DNA from: DT-68 sp965263245
GTDB lineage: Bacteria; Bacillota_I; Bacilli_A; Mycoplasmatales; Metamycoplasmataceae
Length of the DNA: 64,000 nt
Assembly (NCBI GenBank): GCA_965263245.1
Contig: CBDHHR010000996.1
Location: 51,655 to 115,654 of the forward strand
Direction of reading: 5' to 3'
In this document: one piece after another, positions 1 to 14,772 of the stretch
Position numbering within the stretch: the stretch's first letter is position 1
Layout: each line of letters begins with the position of its first letter
Made by a program: the position numbers and the translations under genes
The notes under the pieces: generated by a model
The model's input: the letters and a program-made list of their open reading frames with translations, nothing else
What the model was told of the DNA's origin: nothing
Database searches by the model: none

Positions 1-2419
1 TGTAATCCACTGTCTGTACACACTAGATTTATTTGACACTGTAATCCACTGTCTGTACACACTAGATTTATTTGACACTGTAATCCACTGTCTGTACACG
101 CTAGATTTATTTGACACTGTAATCCACTGTCTGTACACGCTAGATTTATTTGACACTGTAGTCCACTGTCTGTACACGCTAGATTTATTTGACACTGTAA
201 TCCACTGTCTGTACACACTAGATTTATTTGACACTGTAATCCACTGTCTGTACACGCTAGATTTATTTGACACTGTAATCCACTGTCTGTACACGCTAGA
301 TTTATTTGACATTTGACACTGTAATCCACTGTCTGTACACGCTAGATTTATTTGACACTGTAATCCACTGTCTGTACACGCTAGATTTATTTGACACTGT
401 AATCCACTGTCTGTACACGCTAGATTTATTTGACACTGTAGTCCGCTGTCTGTACACGCTAGATTTATTTGACACTGTAATCCACTGTCTGTACACGCTA
501 GATTTATTTGACACTGTAATCCACTGTCTGTACACGCTAGATTTATTTGACACTGTAATCCACTGTCTGTACACGCTAGATTTATTTGACACTGTAGTCC
601 ACTGTCTGTACACACTAGATTTATTTGACACTGTAATCCGCTGTCTGTACACACTAGATTTATTTGACACTGTAATCCGCTGTCTGTACACGCTAGATTT
701 ATTTGACACTGTAGTCCGCTGTCTGTACACGCTAGATTTATTTGACACTGTAATCCACTGTCTGTACACACTAGATTTATTTGACACTGTAATCCACTGT
801 CTGTACACGCTAGATTTATTTGACACTGTAATCCGCTGTCTGTACACGCTAGATTTATTTGACACTGTAGTCCGCTGTCTGTACACGCTAGATTTATTTG
901 ACACTGTAATCCACTGTCTGTACACGCTAGATTTATTTGACACTGTAATCCGCTGTCTGTACACGCTAGATTTATTTGACACTGTAGTCCACTGTCTGTA
1001 CACGCTAGATTTATTTGACACTGTAGTCCACTGTCTGTACACGCTAGATTTATTTGACACTGTAATCCGCTGTCTGTACAAGCTAGATTTATTTGACACT
1101 GTAGTCCGCTGTCTGTACAAGCTAGATTTATTTGACACTGTAGTCCGCTGTCTGTACAAGCTAGATTTATTTGACACTGTAGTCCGCTGTCTGTACAAGC
1201 TAGATTTATTTGACACTGTAATCCACTGTCTGTACACGCTAGATTTATTTGACACTGTAATTCACTGTCTGTACACGCTAGATTTATTTGACACTGTAAT
1301 CCACTGTCTGTACACGCTAGATTTATTTGACACTGTAGTCCACTGTCTGTACACGCTAGATTTATTTGACACTGTAGTCCACTGTCTGTACACACTAGAT
1401 TTATTTGACACTGTAATTCACTGTCTGTACACGCTAGATTTATTTGACACTGTAGTCCACTGTCTGTACACGCTAGATTTATTTGACACTGTAGTCCACT
1501 GTCTGTACACACTAGATTTATTTGACACTGTAATCCACTGTCTGTACACGCTAGATTTATTTGACACTGTAATCCACTGTCTGTACACGCTAGATTTATT
1601 TGACACTGTAATCCACTGTCTGTACACGCTAGATTTATTTGACACTGTAATCCACTGTCTGTACACGCTAGATTTATTTGACACTGTAATCCACTGTCTG
1701 TACACGCTAGATTTATTTGACACTGTAATTCACTGTCTGTACACGCTAGATTTATTTGACACTGTAATCCACTGTCTGTACACGCTAGATTTATTTGACA
1801 CTGTAATCCACTGTCTGTACACGCTAGATTTATTTGACACTGTAATCCACTGTCTGTACACGCTAGATTTATTTGACACTGTAATCCACTGTCTGTACAC
1901 GCTAGATTTATTTGACACTGTAATTCACTGTCTGTACACGCTAGATTTATTTGACACTGTAATCCACTGTCTGTACACGCTAGATTTATTTGACACTGTA
2001 ATCCACTGTCTGTACACACTAGATTTATTTGACACTGTAATCCACTGTCTGTACACGCTAGATTTATTTGACACTGTAATCCACTGTCTGTACACGCTAG
2101 ATTTATTTGACACTGTAATCCACTGTCTGTACACGCTAGATTTATTTGACACTGTAATCCACTGTCTGTACACGCTAGATTTATTTGACACTGTAATCCA
2201 CTGTCTGTACACGCTAGATTTATTTGACACTGTAATCCACTGTCTGTACACGCTAGATTTATTTGACACTGTAATCCACTGTCTGTACACACTAGATTTA
2301 TTTGACACTGTAGTCCGCTGTCTGTACACGCTAGATTTATTTGACACTGTAATCCACTGTCTGTACACGCTAGATTTATTTGACACTGTAGTCCACTGTC
2401 TGTACACGCTAGATTTATT
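1..2419 (+). repeat. HOR unit type A, partial (3' end)
   Basis: This is the tail of a type A unit. The distance from its four-monomer CAAG cluster (1061-1216) to the next boundary is about 1.36 kb, close to the roughly 1.34-1.36 kb seen in several complete A units. AATTC monomers lie at about 1259, 1415, 1727 and 1922. A 7-bp tandem duplication of ATTTGAC occurs at 304-317. The terminal block has the CACA monomer (about 2267-2305) but without the TGTTTG and ATCTG changes that define marker L. The unit ends in a full-length TGACAGTG boundary, not the 37-bp form. Confidence 0.8.
304..317 (+). repeat. 7-bp tandem duplication of ATTTGAC
   Basis: ATTTGAC is present twice in a row at the end of one monomer. 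It shifts the register of the array by 7 bp and starts a plus-strand open frame by chance. It is the only such duplication I found. Confidence 0.9.
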
Positions 2420-5400
2420 TGACAGTGTAATCCACTGTCTGTACACGCTAGATTTATTTGACACTGTAATCCACTGTCTGTACATGCTAGATTTATTTGA
2501 CACTGTAATCCACTGTCTGTACATGCTAGATTTATTTGACACTGTAGTCCACTGTCTGTACACGCTAGATTTATTTGACACTGTAGTCCACTGTCTGTAC
2601 ACGCTAGATTTATTTGACACTGTAATCCGCTGTCTGTACACGCTAGATTTATTTGACACTGTAATCCGCTGTCTGTACACACTAGATTTATTTGACACTG
2701 TAATCCACTGTCTGTACACGCTAGATTTATTTGACACTGTAATCCACTGTCTGTACACGCTAGATTTATTTGACACTGTAATCCACTGTCTGTACACGCT
2801 AGATTTATTTGACACTGTAATCCACTGTCTGTACACGCTAGATTTATTTGACACTGTAATCCACTGTCTGTACACGCTAGATTTATTTGACACTGTAATC
2901 CACTGTCTGTACACGCTAGATTTATTTGACACTGTAATCCACTGTCTGTACACGCTAGATTTATTTGACACTGTAATCCACTGTCTGTACACGCTAGATT
3001 TATTTGACACTGTAATCCACTGTCTGTACACGCTAGATTTATTTGACACTGTAATCCACTGTCTGTACACGCTAGATTTATTTGACACTGTAATCCACTG
3101 TCTGTACACGCTGATTTATTTGACACTGTAATCCACTGTCTGTACACGCTAGATTTATTTGACACTGTAGTCCACACTGTAATCCACTGTCTGTACACTA
3201 GATTTATTTGACACTGTAATCCACTGTCTGTACACACTAGATTTATTTGACACTGTAATCCGCTGTCTGTACACGCTAGATTTATTTGACAGTGTAATCC
3301 ACTGTCTGTACACGCTAGATTTATTTGACACTGTAGTCCACTGTCTGTACACGCTATATTTATTTGACACTGTAATCCACTGTCTGTACACACTAGATTT
3401 ATTTGACACTGTAATCCACTGTCTGTACACACTAGATTTATTTGACACTGTAATCCGCTGTCTGTACACGCTAGATTTATTTGACAGTGTAATCCACTGT
3501 CTGTACACGCTAGATTTATTTGACACTGTAGTCCTCTGTCTGTACACGCTAGATTTATTTGACACTGTAATTCACTGTCTGTACACGCTAGATTTATTTG
3601 ACACTGTAATCCACTGTCTGTACACGCTAGATTTATTTGACACTGTAATCCACTGTCTGTACACGCTAGATTTATTTGACACTGTAGTCCGCTGTCTGTA
3701 CACGCTAGATTTATTTGACACTGTAATCCACTGTCTGTACACGCTAGATTTATTTGACACTGTAATCCACTGTCTGTACACGCTAGATTTATTTGACACT
3801 GTAATCCACTGTCTGTACACGCTAGATTTATTTGACACTGTAGTCCACTGTCTGTACACACTAGATTTATTTGACACTGTAATCCGCTGTCTGTACACAC
3901 TAGATTTATTTGACACTGTAATCCGCTGTCTGTACACGCTAGATTTATTTGACACTGTAGTCCGCTGTCTGTACACGCTAGATTTATTTGACACTGTAAT
4001 CCACTGTCTGTACACACTAGATTTATTTGACACTGTAATCCACTGTCTGTACACGCTAGATTTATTTGACACTGTAATCCGCTGTCTGTACACGCTAGAT
4101 TTATTTGACACTGTAGTCCGCTGTCTGTACACGCTAGATTTATTTGACACTGTAATCCACTGTCTGTACACGCTAGATTTATTTGACACTGTAGTCCGCT
4201 GTCTGTACACGCTAGATTTATTTGACACTGTAGTCCACTGTCTGTACACGCTAGATTTATTTGACACTGTAGTCCACTGTCTGTACACGCTAGATTTATT
4301 TGACACTGTAATCCGCTGTCTGTACAAGCTAGATTTATTTGACACTGTAGTCCGCTGTCTGTACAAGCTAGATTTATTTGACACTGTAGTCCGCTGTCTG
4401 TACAAGCTAGATTTATTTGACACTGTAGTCCGCTGTCTGTACAAGCTAGATTTATTTGACACTGTAATCCGCTGTCTGTACACGCTAGATTTATTTGACA
4501 CTGTAATTCACTGTCTGTACACGCTAGATTTATTTGACATTGTAATCCACTGTCTGTACAAGCTAGATTTATTTGACACTGTAGTCCGCTGTCTGTACAA
4601 GCTAGATTTATTTGACACTGTAGTCCGCTGTCTGTACAAGCTAGATTTATTTGACACTGTAATCCGCTGTCTGTACACGCTAGATTTATTTGACACTGTA
4701 GTCCACTGTCTGTACACGCTAGATTTATTTGACACTGTAATCCACTGTCTGTACACACTAGATTTATTTGACACTGTAATCCGCTGTCTGTACACACTAG
4801 ATTTATTTGACACTGTAGTCCACTGTCTGTACACGCTAGATTTATTTGACACTGTAATCCACTGTCTGTACACACTAGATTTATTTGACACTGTAGTCCA
4901 CTGTCTGTACACACTAGATTTATTTGACATTGTAATCCACTGTCTGTACACACTAGATTTATTTGACACTGTAATCCACTGTCTGTACACACTAGATTTA
5001 TTTGACACTGTAATCCACTGTCTGTACACACTAGATTTATTTGACATTGTAATCCACTGTCTGTACACGCTAGATTTATTTGACACTGTAATCCGCTGTC
5101 TGTACACGCTAGATTTATTTGACACTGTAATCCACTGTCTGTACACACTAGATTTATTTGACACTGTAATCCACTGTCTGTACACGCTAGATTTATTTGA
5201 CACTGTAATCCGCTGTCTGTACACGCTAGATTTATTTGACACTGTAATCCACTGTCTGTACACACTAGATTTATTTGACACTGTAATCCACTGTCTGTAC
5301 ACGCTAGATTTATTTGACACTGTAGTCCGCTGTCTGTACAAGCTAGATTTATTTGACACTGTAATCCGCTGTCTGTACACACTAGATTTATTTGACACTG

Positions 5401-7500
5401 TAGTCCACTGTCTGTACACGCTAGATTTATTTGACACTGTAGTCCACTGTCTGTACACACTAGATTTATTTGACACTGTAATCCGCTGTCTGTACACGCT
5501 AGATTTATTTGACACTGTAGTCCACTGTCTGTACACGCTAGATTTATTTGACACTGTAATCCACTGTCTGTACACACTAGATTTATTTGACACTGTAATC
5601 CGCTGTCTGTACACACTAGATTTATTTGACACTGTAATTCACTGTCTGTACACGCTAGATTTATTTGACACTGTAATCCACTGTCTGTACACGCTAGATT
5701 TATTTGACACTGTAATCCACTGTCTGTACACGCTAGATTTATTTGACACTGTAATCCGCTGTCTGTACACGCTAGATTTATTTGACACTGTAATCCACTG
5801 TCTGTACACGCTAGATTTATTTGACACTGTAATCCACTGTCTGTACACACTAGATTTATTTGACACTGTAGTCCGCTGTCTGTACACGCTAGATTTATTT
5901 GACACTGTAATCCACTGTCTGTACACGCTAGATTTATTTGACACTGTAATTCACTGTCTGTACACGCTAGATTTATTTGACACTGTAATCCACTGTCTGT
6001 ACACGCTAGATTTATTTGACACTGTAATCCACTGTCTGTACACGCTAGATTTATTTGACACTGTAATCCACTGTCTGTACACGCTAGATTTATTTGACAC
6101 TGTAATCCACTGTCTGTACACGCTAGATTTATTTGACACTGTAATCCACTGTCTGTACACGCTAGATTTATTTGACACTGTAGTCCACTGTCTGTACACG
6201 CTAGATTTATTTGACACTGTAATCCACTGTCTGTACACGCTAGATTTATTTGACATTGTAATCCACTGTCTGTACACGCTAGATTTATTTGACACTGTAA
6301 TCCACTGTCTGTACACGCTAGATTTATTTGACACTGTAATCCACTGTCTGTACACACTAGATTTATTTGACACTGTAGTCCGCTGTCTGTACACGCTAGA
6401 TTTATTTGACACTGTAATCCACTGTCTGTACACGCTAGATTTATTTGACACTGTAATCCACTGTCTGTACACGCTAGATTTATTTGACACTGTAATCCAC
6501 TGTCTGTACACGCTAGATTTATTTGACACTGTAATCCACTGTCTGTACACGCTAGATTTATTTGACACTGTAATCCACTGTCTGTACACGCTAGATTTAT
6601 TTGACATTGTAATCCACTGTCTGTACACGCTAGATTTATTTGACACTGTAGTCCGCTGTCTGTACAAGCTAGATTTATTTGACACTGTAGTCCGCTGTCT
6701 GTACAAGCTAGATTTATTTGACACTGTAGTCCGCTGTCTGTACACGCTAGATTTATTTGACACTGTAGTCCACTGTCTGTACACGCTAGATTTATTTGAC
6801 ACTGTAATCCACTGTCTGTACACGCTAGATTTATTTGACACTGTAATCCGCTGTCTGTACACGCTAGATTTATTTGACACTGTAGTCCACTGTCTGTACA
6901 CGCTAGATTTATTTGACACTGTAATCCACTGTCTGTACACACTAGATTTATTTGACACTGTAGTCCACTGTCTGTACACGCTAGATTTATTTGACACTGT
7001 AATCCACTGTCTGTACACACTAGATTTATTTGACACTGTAATCCACTGTCTGTACACGCTAGATTTATTTGACACTGTAATCCACTGTCTGTACACACGC
7101 TAGATTTATTTGACACTGTAATCCACTGTCTGTACACGCTAGATTTATTTGACACTGTAATCCACTGTCTGTACACGCTAGATTTATTTGACACTGTAAT
7201 CCACTGTCTGTACACGCTAGATTTATTTGACACTGTAATCCACTGTCTGTACACGCTAGATTTATTTGACACTGTAATCCACTGTCTGTACACGCTAGAT
7301 TTATTTGACACTGTAATCCACTGTCTGTACACGCTAGATTTATTTGACACTGTAATCCACTGTTTGTACACACTAGATTTATCTGACACTGTAGTCCGCT
7401 GTCTGTACACGCTAGATTTATTTGACACTGTAATCCACTGTCTGTACACGCTAGATTTATTTGACACTGTAGTCCACTGTCTGTACACGCTAGATTTATT
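2420..7500 (+). repeat. HOR unit type B, copy 1 (5,081 bp)
   Basis: It opens with TGACAGTG and the paired CATG monomers (about 2484 and 2523). The end of core-1 is scarred: a 1-bp loss in CTAG at 3112, a monomer cut to 12 bp at 3166-3177, and a 2-bp loss at about 3197. GACAGTG monomers lie at about 3290 and 3485, CTATAT at 3355, and GTCCTC at about 3531. Core-2 is 3572-4501, with the four CAAG monomers at 4307-4462. A second cluster of three CAAG monomers is at 4541-4657. GACATT monomers start at 4536, 4926, 5043, 6252 and 6603. A 2-bp insertion giving CACACGC is at 7091-7100. Marker L is 7351-7389. Confidence 0.85.
3110..3200 (+). repeat. Scarred monomers at end of core-1, unit B1
   Basis: Three lesions lie within 90 bp: CTGATT for CTAGATT at 3111, a monomer reduced to TGTAGTCCACAC at 3166-3177, and TACACTAG (2 bp short) at about 3195. 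The AATTC monomers expected here in other units are missing. Confidence 0.85.
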
Positions 7501-8167
7501 TGAGTGTAATCCACTGTCTGTACACGCTAGATTTATTTGACACTGTAATCCACTGTCTGTACATGCTAGATTTATTTGACACTGTAATCCACTGTCTGTA
7601 CATGCTAGATTTATTTGACACTGTAGTCCACTGTCTGTACACGCTAGATTTATTTGACACTGTAGTCCACTGTCTGTACACGCTAGATTTATTTGACACT
7701 GTAATCCGCTGTCTGTACACGCTAGATTTATTTGACACTGTAATCCGCTGTCTGTACACACTAGATTTATTTGACACTGTAATCCACTGTCTGTACACGC
7801 TAGATTTATTTGACACTGTAATCCACTGTCTGTACACGCTAGATTTATTTGACACTGTAATCCACTGTCTGTACACGCTAGATTTATTTGACACTGTAAT
7901 CCACTGTCTGTACACGCTAGATTTATTTGACACTGTAATCCACTGTCTGTACACGCTAGATTTATTTGACACTGTAATCCACTGTCTGTACACGCTAGAT
8001 TTATTTGACACTGTAATCCACTGTCTGTACACGCTAGATTTATTTGACACTGTAATCCACTGTCTGTACACGCTAGATTTATTTGACACTGTAATCCACT
8101 GTCTGTACACGCTAGATTTATTTGACACTGTAATCCACTGTCTGTACACGCTAGATTTATTTGACAC
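7496..8167 (+). repeat. Core-1 block (reference copy in unit A1)
   Basis: This block holds the junction TGAGTG, one consensus monomer, two CATG monomers, two GTCC monomers, two CCGC monomers (the second with CACA) and ten consensus monomers. The same order, with the same indel-free length of 672 bp, recurs at 11197-11868, 16233-16904, 19936-20607, 24970-25641, 42454-43125 and 51264-51935. It is broken or partly overwritten in the units starting at 2420, 28663, 33708, 37425, 46172 and 60058. It is the best marker for aligning A and B units. Confidence 0.9.
7501..7506 (+). repeat. 37-bp junction monomer TGAGTG (ten copies)
   Basis: The consensus TGACACTG is replaced by TGAGTG, which leaves the monomer at 37 bp and shifts frame by two. 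TGAGTG starts at 7501, 11202, 16238, 19941, 24975, 37425, 42459, 46172, 51269 and 63775. TGACAGTG at the equivalent sites 2420 and 28663 looks like the intermediate: one C-to-G change, then loss of two bases. Confidence 0.92.
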
Positions 8168-8479
8168 TGTAATTCACTGTCTGTACACGCTAGATTTATT
8201 TGACACTGTAATTCACTGTCTGTACACGCTAGATTTATTTGACACTGTAATTCACTGTCTGTACACGCTAGATTTATTTGACACTGTAATTCACTGTCTG
8301 TACACGCTAGATTTATTTGACACTGTAATCCACTGTCTGTACACGCTAGATTTATTTGACACTGTAATCCACTGTCTGTACACGCTAGATTTATTTGACA
8401 CTGTAATCCACTGTCTGTACACGCTAGATTTATTTGACACTGTAATCCACTGTCTGTACACGCTAGATTTATTTGACAC

Positions 8480-8518
8480 TGTAATCCACTGTTTGTACAC
8501 ACTAGATTTATCTGACAC
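8480..8518 (+). repeat. Internal L marker of A units (reference copy)
   Basis: A second L monomer lies about 1 kb into A units: 8480, 17217, 25954 (7 bp shorter), 34700, 43439 and 52248 (without ATCTG). It is absent from the A unit at 60058 and from all B units. It marks the roughly 0.5-kb segment present in A but not in B. Confidence 0.87.
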
Positions 8519-11500
8519 TGTAATCCACTGTCTGTACACGCTAGATTTATTTGACACTGTAATCCACTGTCTGTACACGCTAGATTTATTTGACACTGTA
8601 ATCCACTGTCTGTACACGCTAGATTTATATTTGACACTGTAATCCACTGTCTGTACACGCTAGATTTATTTGACACTGTAATCCACTGTCTGTACACGCT
8701 AGATTTATTTGACACTGTAATCCACTGTCTGTACACGCTAGATTTATTTGACACTGTAGTCCACTGTCTGTACACGCTAGATTTATTTGACACTGTAATC
8801 CACTGTCTGTACACACTAGATTTATTTGACACTGTAATCCACTGTCTGTACACGCTAGATTTATTTGACACTGTAACTGTCTGTACACGCTAGATTTATT
8901 TGACACTGTAATCCACTGTCTGTACACGCTAGATTTATTTGACACTGTAATCCACTGTCTGTACACGCTAGATTTATTTGACACTGTAATCCACTGTCTG
9001 TACACACTAGATTTATTTGACACTGTAATCCACTGTCTGTACACACTAGATTTATTTGACACTGTAATCCGCTGTCTGTACACGCTAGATTTATTTGACA
9101 CTGTAATTCACTGTCTGTACACGCTAGATTTATTTGACACTGTAATCCACTGTCTGTACACGCTAGATTTATTTGACACTGTAATCCACTGTCTGTACAC
9201 GCTAGATTTATTTGACACTGTAGTCCGCTGTCTGTACACGCTAGATTTATTTGACACTGTAATCCACTGTCTGTACACGCTAGATTTATTTGACACTGTA
9301 ATCCACTGTCTGTACACGCTAGATTTATTTGACACTGTAATCCACTGTCTGTACACGCTAGATTTATTTGACACTGTAGTCCACTGTCTGTACACACTAG
9401 ATTTATTTGACACTGTAATCCGCTGTCTGTACACACTAGATTTATTTGACACTGTAATCCGCTGTCTGTACACGCTAGATTTATTTGACACTGTAGTCCG
9501 CTGTCTGTACACGCTAGATTTATTTGACACTGTAATCCACTGTCTGTACACACTAGATTTATTTGACACTGTAATCCACTGTCTGTACACGCTAGATTTA
9601 TTTGACACTGTAATCCGCTGTCTGTACACGCTAGATTTATTTGACACTGTAGTCCGCTGTCTGTACACGCTAGATTTATTTGACACTGTAATCCACTGTC
9701 TGTACACGCTAGATTTATTTGACACTGTAGTCCGCTGTCTCTACACGCTAGATTTATTTGACACTGTAGTCCACTGTCTGTACACGCTAGATTTATTTGA
9801 CACTGTAGTCCACTGTCTGTACACGCTAGATTTATTTGACACTGTAATCCGCTGTCTGTACAAGCTAGATTTATTTGACACTGTAGTCCGCTGTCTGTAC
9901 AAGCTAGATTTATTTGACACTGTAGTCCGCTGTCTGTACAAGCTAGATTTATTTGACACTGTAGTCCGCTGTCTGTACAAGCTAGATTTATTTGACACTG
10001 TAATCCACTGTCTGTACACGCTAGATTTATTTGACACTGTAATTCACTGTCTGTACACGCTAGATTTATTTGACACTGTAGTCCGCTGTCTGTACACGCT
10101 AGATTTATTTGACACTGTAGTCCGCTGTCTGTACACGCTAGATTTATTTGACACTGTAGTCCACTGTCTGTACACACTAGATTTATTTGACACTGTAATT
10201 CACTGTCTGTACATGCTAGATTTATTTGACACTGTAGTCCACTGTCTGTACACGCTAGATTTATTTGACACTGTAGTCCACTGTCTGTACACACTAGATT
10301 TATTTGACACTGTAATCCACTGTCTGTACACGCTAGATTTATTTGACACTGTAATTCACTGTCTGTACACGCTAGATTTATTTGACACTGTAATCCACTG
10401 TCTGTACACGCTAGATTTATTTGACACTGTAATCCACTGTCTGTACACGCTAGATTTATTTGACACTGTAATCCACTGTCTGTACACGCTAGATTTATTT
10501 GACACTGTAATTCACTGTCTGTACACGCTAGATTTATTTGACACTGTAATCCACTGTCTGTACACGCTAGATTTATTTGACACTGTAATCCACTGTCTGT
10601 ACACGCTAGATTTATTTGACACTGTAATCCACTGTCTGTACACGCTAGATTTATTTGACACTGTAATCCACTGTCTGTACACGCTAGATTTATTTGACAC
10701 TGTAATCCACTGTCTGTACACGCTAGATTTATTTGACACTGTAATCCACTGTCTGTACACGCTAGATTTATTTGACACTGTAATCCACTGTCTGTACACA
10801 CTAGATTTATTTGACACTGTAATCCACTGTCTGTACACGCTAGATTTATTTGACACTGTAATCCACTGTCTGTACACGCTAGATTTATTTGACACTGTAA
10901 TTCACTGTCTGTACACGCTAGATTTATTTGACACTGTAATCCACTGTCTGTACACGCTAGATTTATTTGACACTGTAATCCACTGTCTGTACACGCTAGA
11001 TTTATTTGACACTGTAATCCACTGTCTGTACACGCTAGATTTATTTGACACTGTAATCCACTGTTTGTACACACTAGATTTATCTGACACTGTAGTCCGC
11101 TGTCTGTACACGCTAGATTTATTTGACACTGTAATCCACTGTCTGTACACGCTAGATTTATTTGACACTGTAGTCCACTGTCTGTACACGCTAGATTTAT
11201 TTGAGTGTAATCCACTGTCTGTACACGCTAGATTTATTTGACACTGTAATCCACTGTCTGTACATGCTAGATTTATTTGACACTGTAATCCACTGTCTGT
11301 ACATGCTAGATTTATTTGACACTGTAGTCCACTGTCTGTACACGCTAGATTTATTTGACACTGTAGTCCACTGTCTGTACACGCTAGATTTATTTGACAC
11401 TGTAATCCGCTGTCTGTACACGCTAGATTTATTTGACACTGTAATCCGCTGTCTGTACACACTAGATTTATTTGACACTGTAATCCACTGTCTGTACACG

Positions 11501-11916
11501 CTAGATTTATTTGACACTGTAATCCACTGTCTGTACACGCTAGATTTATTTGACACTGTAATCCACTGTCTGTACACGCTAGATTTATTTGACACTGTAA
11601 TCCACTGTCTGTACACGCTAGATTTATTTGACACTGTAATCCACTGTCTGTACACGCTAGATTTATTTGACACTGTAATCCACTGTCTGTACACGCTAGA
11701 TTTATTTGACACTGTAATCCACTGTCTGTACACGCTAGATTTATTTGACACTGTAATCCACTGTCTGTACACGCTAGATTTATTTGACACTGTAATCCAC
11801 TGTCTGTACACGCTAGATTTATTTGACACTGTAATCCACTGTCTGTACACGCTAGATTTATTTGACACTGTAATTCACTGTCTGTACACGCTAGATTTAT
11901 TTGACACTGTAGTCCA

Positions 11917-11942
11917 CTGTCTGTCACGCTGTCTGTACACAC
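11917..11942 (+). repeat. Composite monomer join, unit B2
   Basis: GTCTGTCACGCTGTCTGTAC joins two partial monomers at short CTGT homologies. It lies about 0.72 kb into the B unit, where A and B units diverge. Confidence 0.85.
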
Positions 11943-14728
11943 TAGATTTATTTGACACTGTAATCCACTGTCTGTACACACTAGATTTATTTGACACTGT
12001 AATCCGCTGTCTGTACACGCTAGATTTATTTGACAGTGTAATCCACTGTCTGTACACGCTAGATTTATTTGACACTGTAGTCCACTGTCTGTACACGCTA
12101 TATTTATTTGACACTGTAATCCACTGTCTGTACACACTAGATTTATTTGACACTGTAATCCACTGTCTGTACACACTAGATTTATTTGACACTGTAATCC
12201 GCTGTCTGTACACGCTAGATTTATTTGACAGTGTAATCCACTGTCTGTACACGCTAGATTTATTTGACACTGTAGTCCTCTGTCTGTACACGCTAGATTT
12301 ATTTGACACTGTAATTCACTGTCTGTACACGCTAGATTTATTTGACACTGTAATCCACTGTCTGTACACGCTAGATTTATTTGACACTGTAATCCACTGT
12401 CTGTACACGCTAGATTTATTTGACACTGTAGTCCGCTGTCTGTACACGCTAGATTTATTTGACACTGTAATCCACTGTCTGTACACGCTAGATTTATTTG
12501 ACACTGTAATCCACTGTCTGTACACGCTAGATTTATTTGACACTGTAATCCACTGTCTGTACACGCTAGATTTATTTGACACTGTAGTCCACTGTCTGTA
12601 CACACTAGATTTATTTGACACTGTAATCCGCTGTCTGTACACACTAGATTTATTTGACACTGTAATCCGCTGTCTGTACACGCTAGATTTATTTGACACT
12701 GTAGTCCGCTGTCTGTACACGCTAGATTTATTTGACACTGTAATCCACTGTCTGTACACACTAGATTTATTTGACACTGTAATCCACTGTCTGTACACGC
12801 TAGATTTATTTGACACTGTAATCCGCTGTCTGTACACGCTAGATTTATTTGACACTGTAGTCCGCTGTCTGTACACGCTAGATTTATTTGACACTGTAAT
12901 CCACTGTCTGTACACGCTAGATTTATTTGACACTGTAGTCCGCTGTCTGTACACGCTAGATTTATTTGACACTGTAGTCCACTGTCTGTACACGCTAGAT
13001 TTATTTGACACTGTAGTCCACTGTCTGTACACGCTAGATTTATTTGACACTGTAATCCGCTGTCTGTACAAGCTAGATTTATTTGACACTGTAGTCCGCT
13101 GTCTGTACAAGCTAGATTTATTTGACACTGTAGTCCGCTGTCTGTACAAGCTAGATTTATTTGACACTGTAGTCCGCTGTCTGTACAAGCTAGATTTATT
13201 TGACACTGTAATCCGCTGTCTGTACACGCTAGATTTATTTGACACTGTAATTCACTGTCTGTACACGCTAGATTTATTTGACATTGTAATCCACTGTCTG
13301 TACAAGCTAGATTTATTTGACACTGTAGTCCGCTGTCTGTACAAGCTAGATTTATTTGACACTGTAGTCCGCTGTCTGTACAAGCTAGATTTATTTGACA
13401 CTGTAATCCGCTGTCTGTACACGCTAGATTTATTTGACACTGTAGTCCACTGTCTGTACACGCTAGATTTATTTGACACTGTAATCCACTGTCTGTACAC
13501 ACTAGATTTATTTGACACTGTAATCCGCTGTCTGTACACACTAGATTTATTTGACACTGTAGTCCACTGTCTGTACACGCTAGATTTATTTGACACTGTA
13601 ATCCACTGTCTGTACACACTAGATTTATTTGACACTGTAGTCCACTGTCTGTACACACTAGATTTATTTGACATTGTAATCCACTGTCTGTACACACTAG
13701 ATTTATTTGACACTGTAATCCACTGTCTGTACACACTAGATTTATTTGACACTGTAATCCACTGTCTGTACACACTAGATTTATTTGACATTGTAATCCA
13801 CTGTCTGTACACGCTAGATTTATTTGACACTGTAATCCGCTGTCTGTACACGCTAGATTTATTTGACACTGTAATCCACTGTCTGTACACGCTAGATTTA
13901 TTTGACACTGTAATCCACTGTCTGTACACGCTAGATTTATTTGACACTGTAATCCGCTGTCTGTACACGCTAGATTTATTTGACACTGTAATCCACTGTC
14001 TGTACACACTAGATTTATTTGACACTGTAATCCACTGTCTGTACACGCTAGATTTATTTGACACTGTAGTCCGCTGTCTGTACAAGCTAGATTTATTTGA
14101 CACTGTAATCCGCTGTCTGTACACACTAGATTTATTTGACACTGTAGTCCACTGTCTGTACACGCTAGATTTATTTGACACTGTAGTCCACTGTCTGTAC
14201 ACACTAGATTTATTTGACACTGTAATCCGCTGTCTGTACACGCTAGATTTATTTGACACTGTAATCCACTGTCTGTACACACTAGATTTATTTGACACTG
14301 TAATCCACTGTCTGTACACACTAGATTTATTTGACACTGTAATCCGCTGTCTGTACACACTAGATTTATTTGACACTGTAGTCCACTGTCTGTACACGCT
14401 AGATTTATTTGACACTGTAATCCACTGTCTGTACACGCTAGATTTATTTGACACTGTAATCCACTGTCTGTACACGCTAGATTTATTTGACACTGTAATC
14501 CACTGTCTGTACACGCTAGATTTATTTGACACTGTAATCCACTGTCTGTACACGCTAGATTTATTTGACACTGTAATCCACTGTCTGTACACACTAGATT
14601 TATTTGACACTGTAGTCCGCTGTCTGTACACGCTAGATTTATTTGACACTGTAATCCACTGTCTGTACACGCTAGATTTATTTGACACTGTAATCCACTG
14701 TCTGTACACGCTAGATTTATTTGACACT

Positions 14729-14772
14729 GTATCCACTGTCTGTACACGCTAGATTTATTTGACACTGTCACT
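14729..14772 (+). repeat. Two shortened monomers, unit B2 tail
   Basis: GTATCC (1 bp short) at 14731 is followed one monomer later by GACACTGTCACTG (4 bp short) at 14761-14773. They precede the consensus-only run 14773-16087. Confidence 0.85.

Larger units (their letters stand above)
7501..11201 (+). repeat. HOR unit type A, copy 1 (3,701 bp)
   Basis: The start is the 37-bp junction TGAGTG at 7501. Core-1 runs to about 8167 and is followed by four AATTC monomers (from about 8168). The internal L marker is 8480-8518. Irregular monomers: a 2-bp AT insertion at 8629 and a 4-bp loss at about 8875. Core-2 is about 9108-10037. It carries a rare G-to-C change at 9741 (TGTCTCTAC), 102 bp before the four CAAG monomers (9843-9998). 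The tail has AATTC at about 10353, 10509 and 10899; the last gap is exactly two 195-bp periods. The terminal L is 11052-11090. Confidence 0.85.
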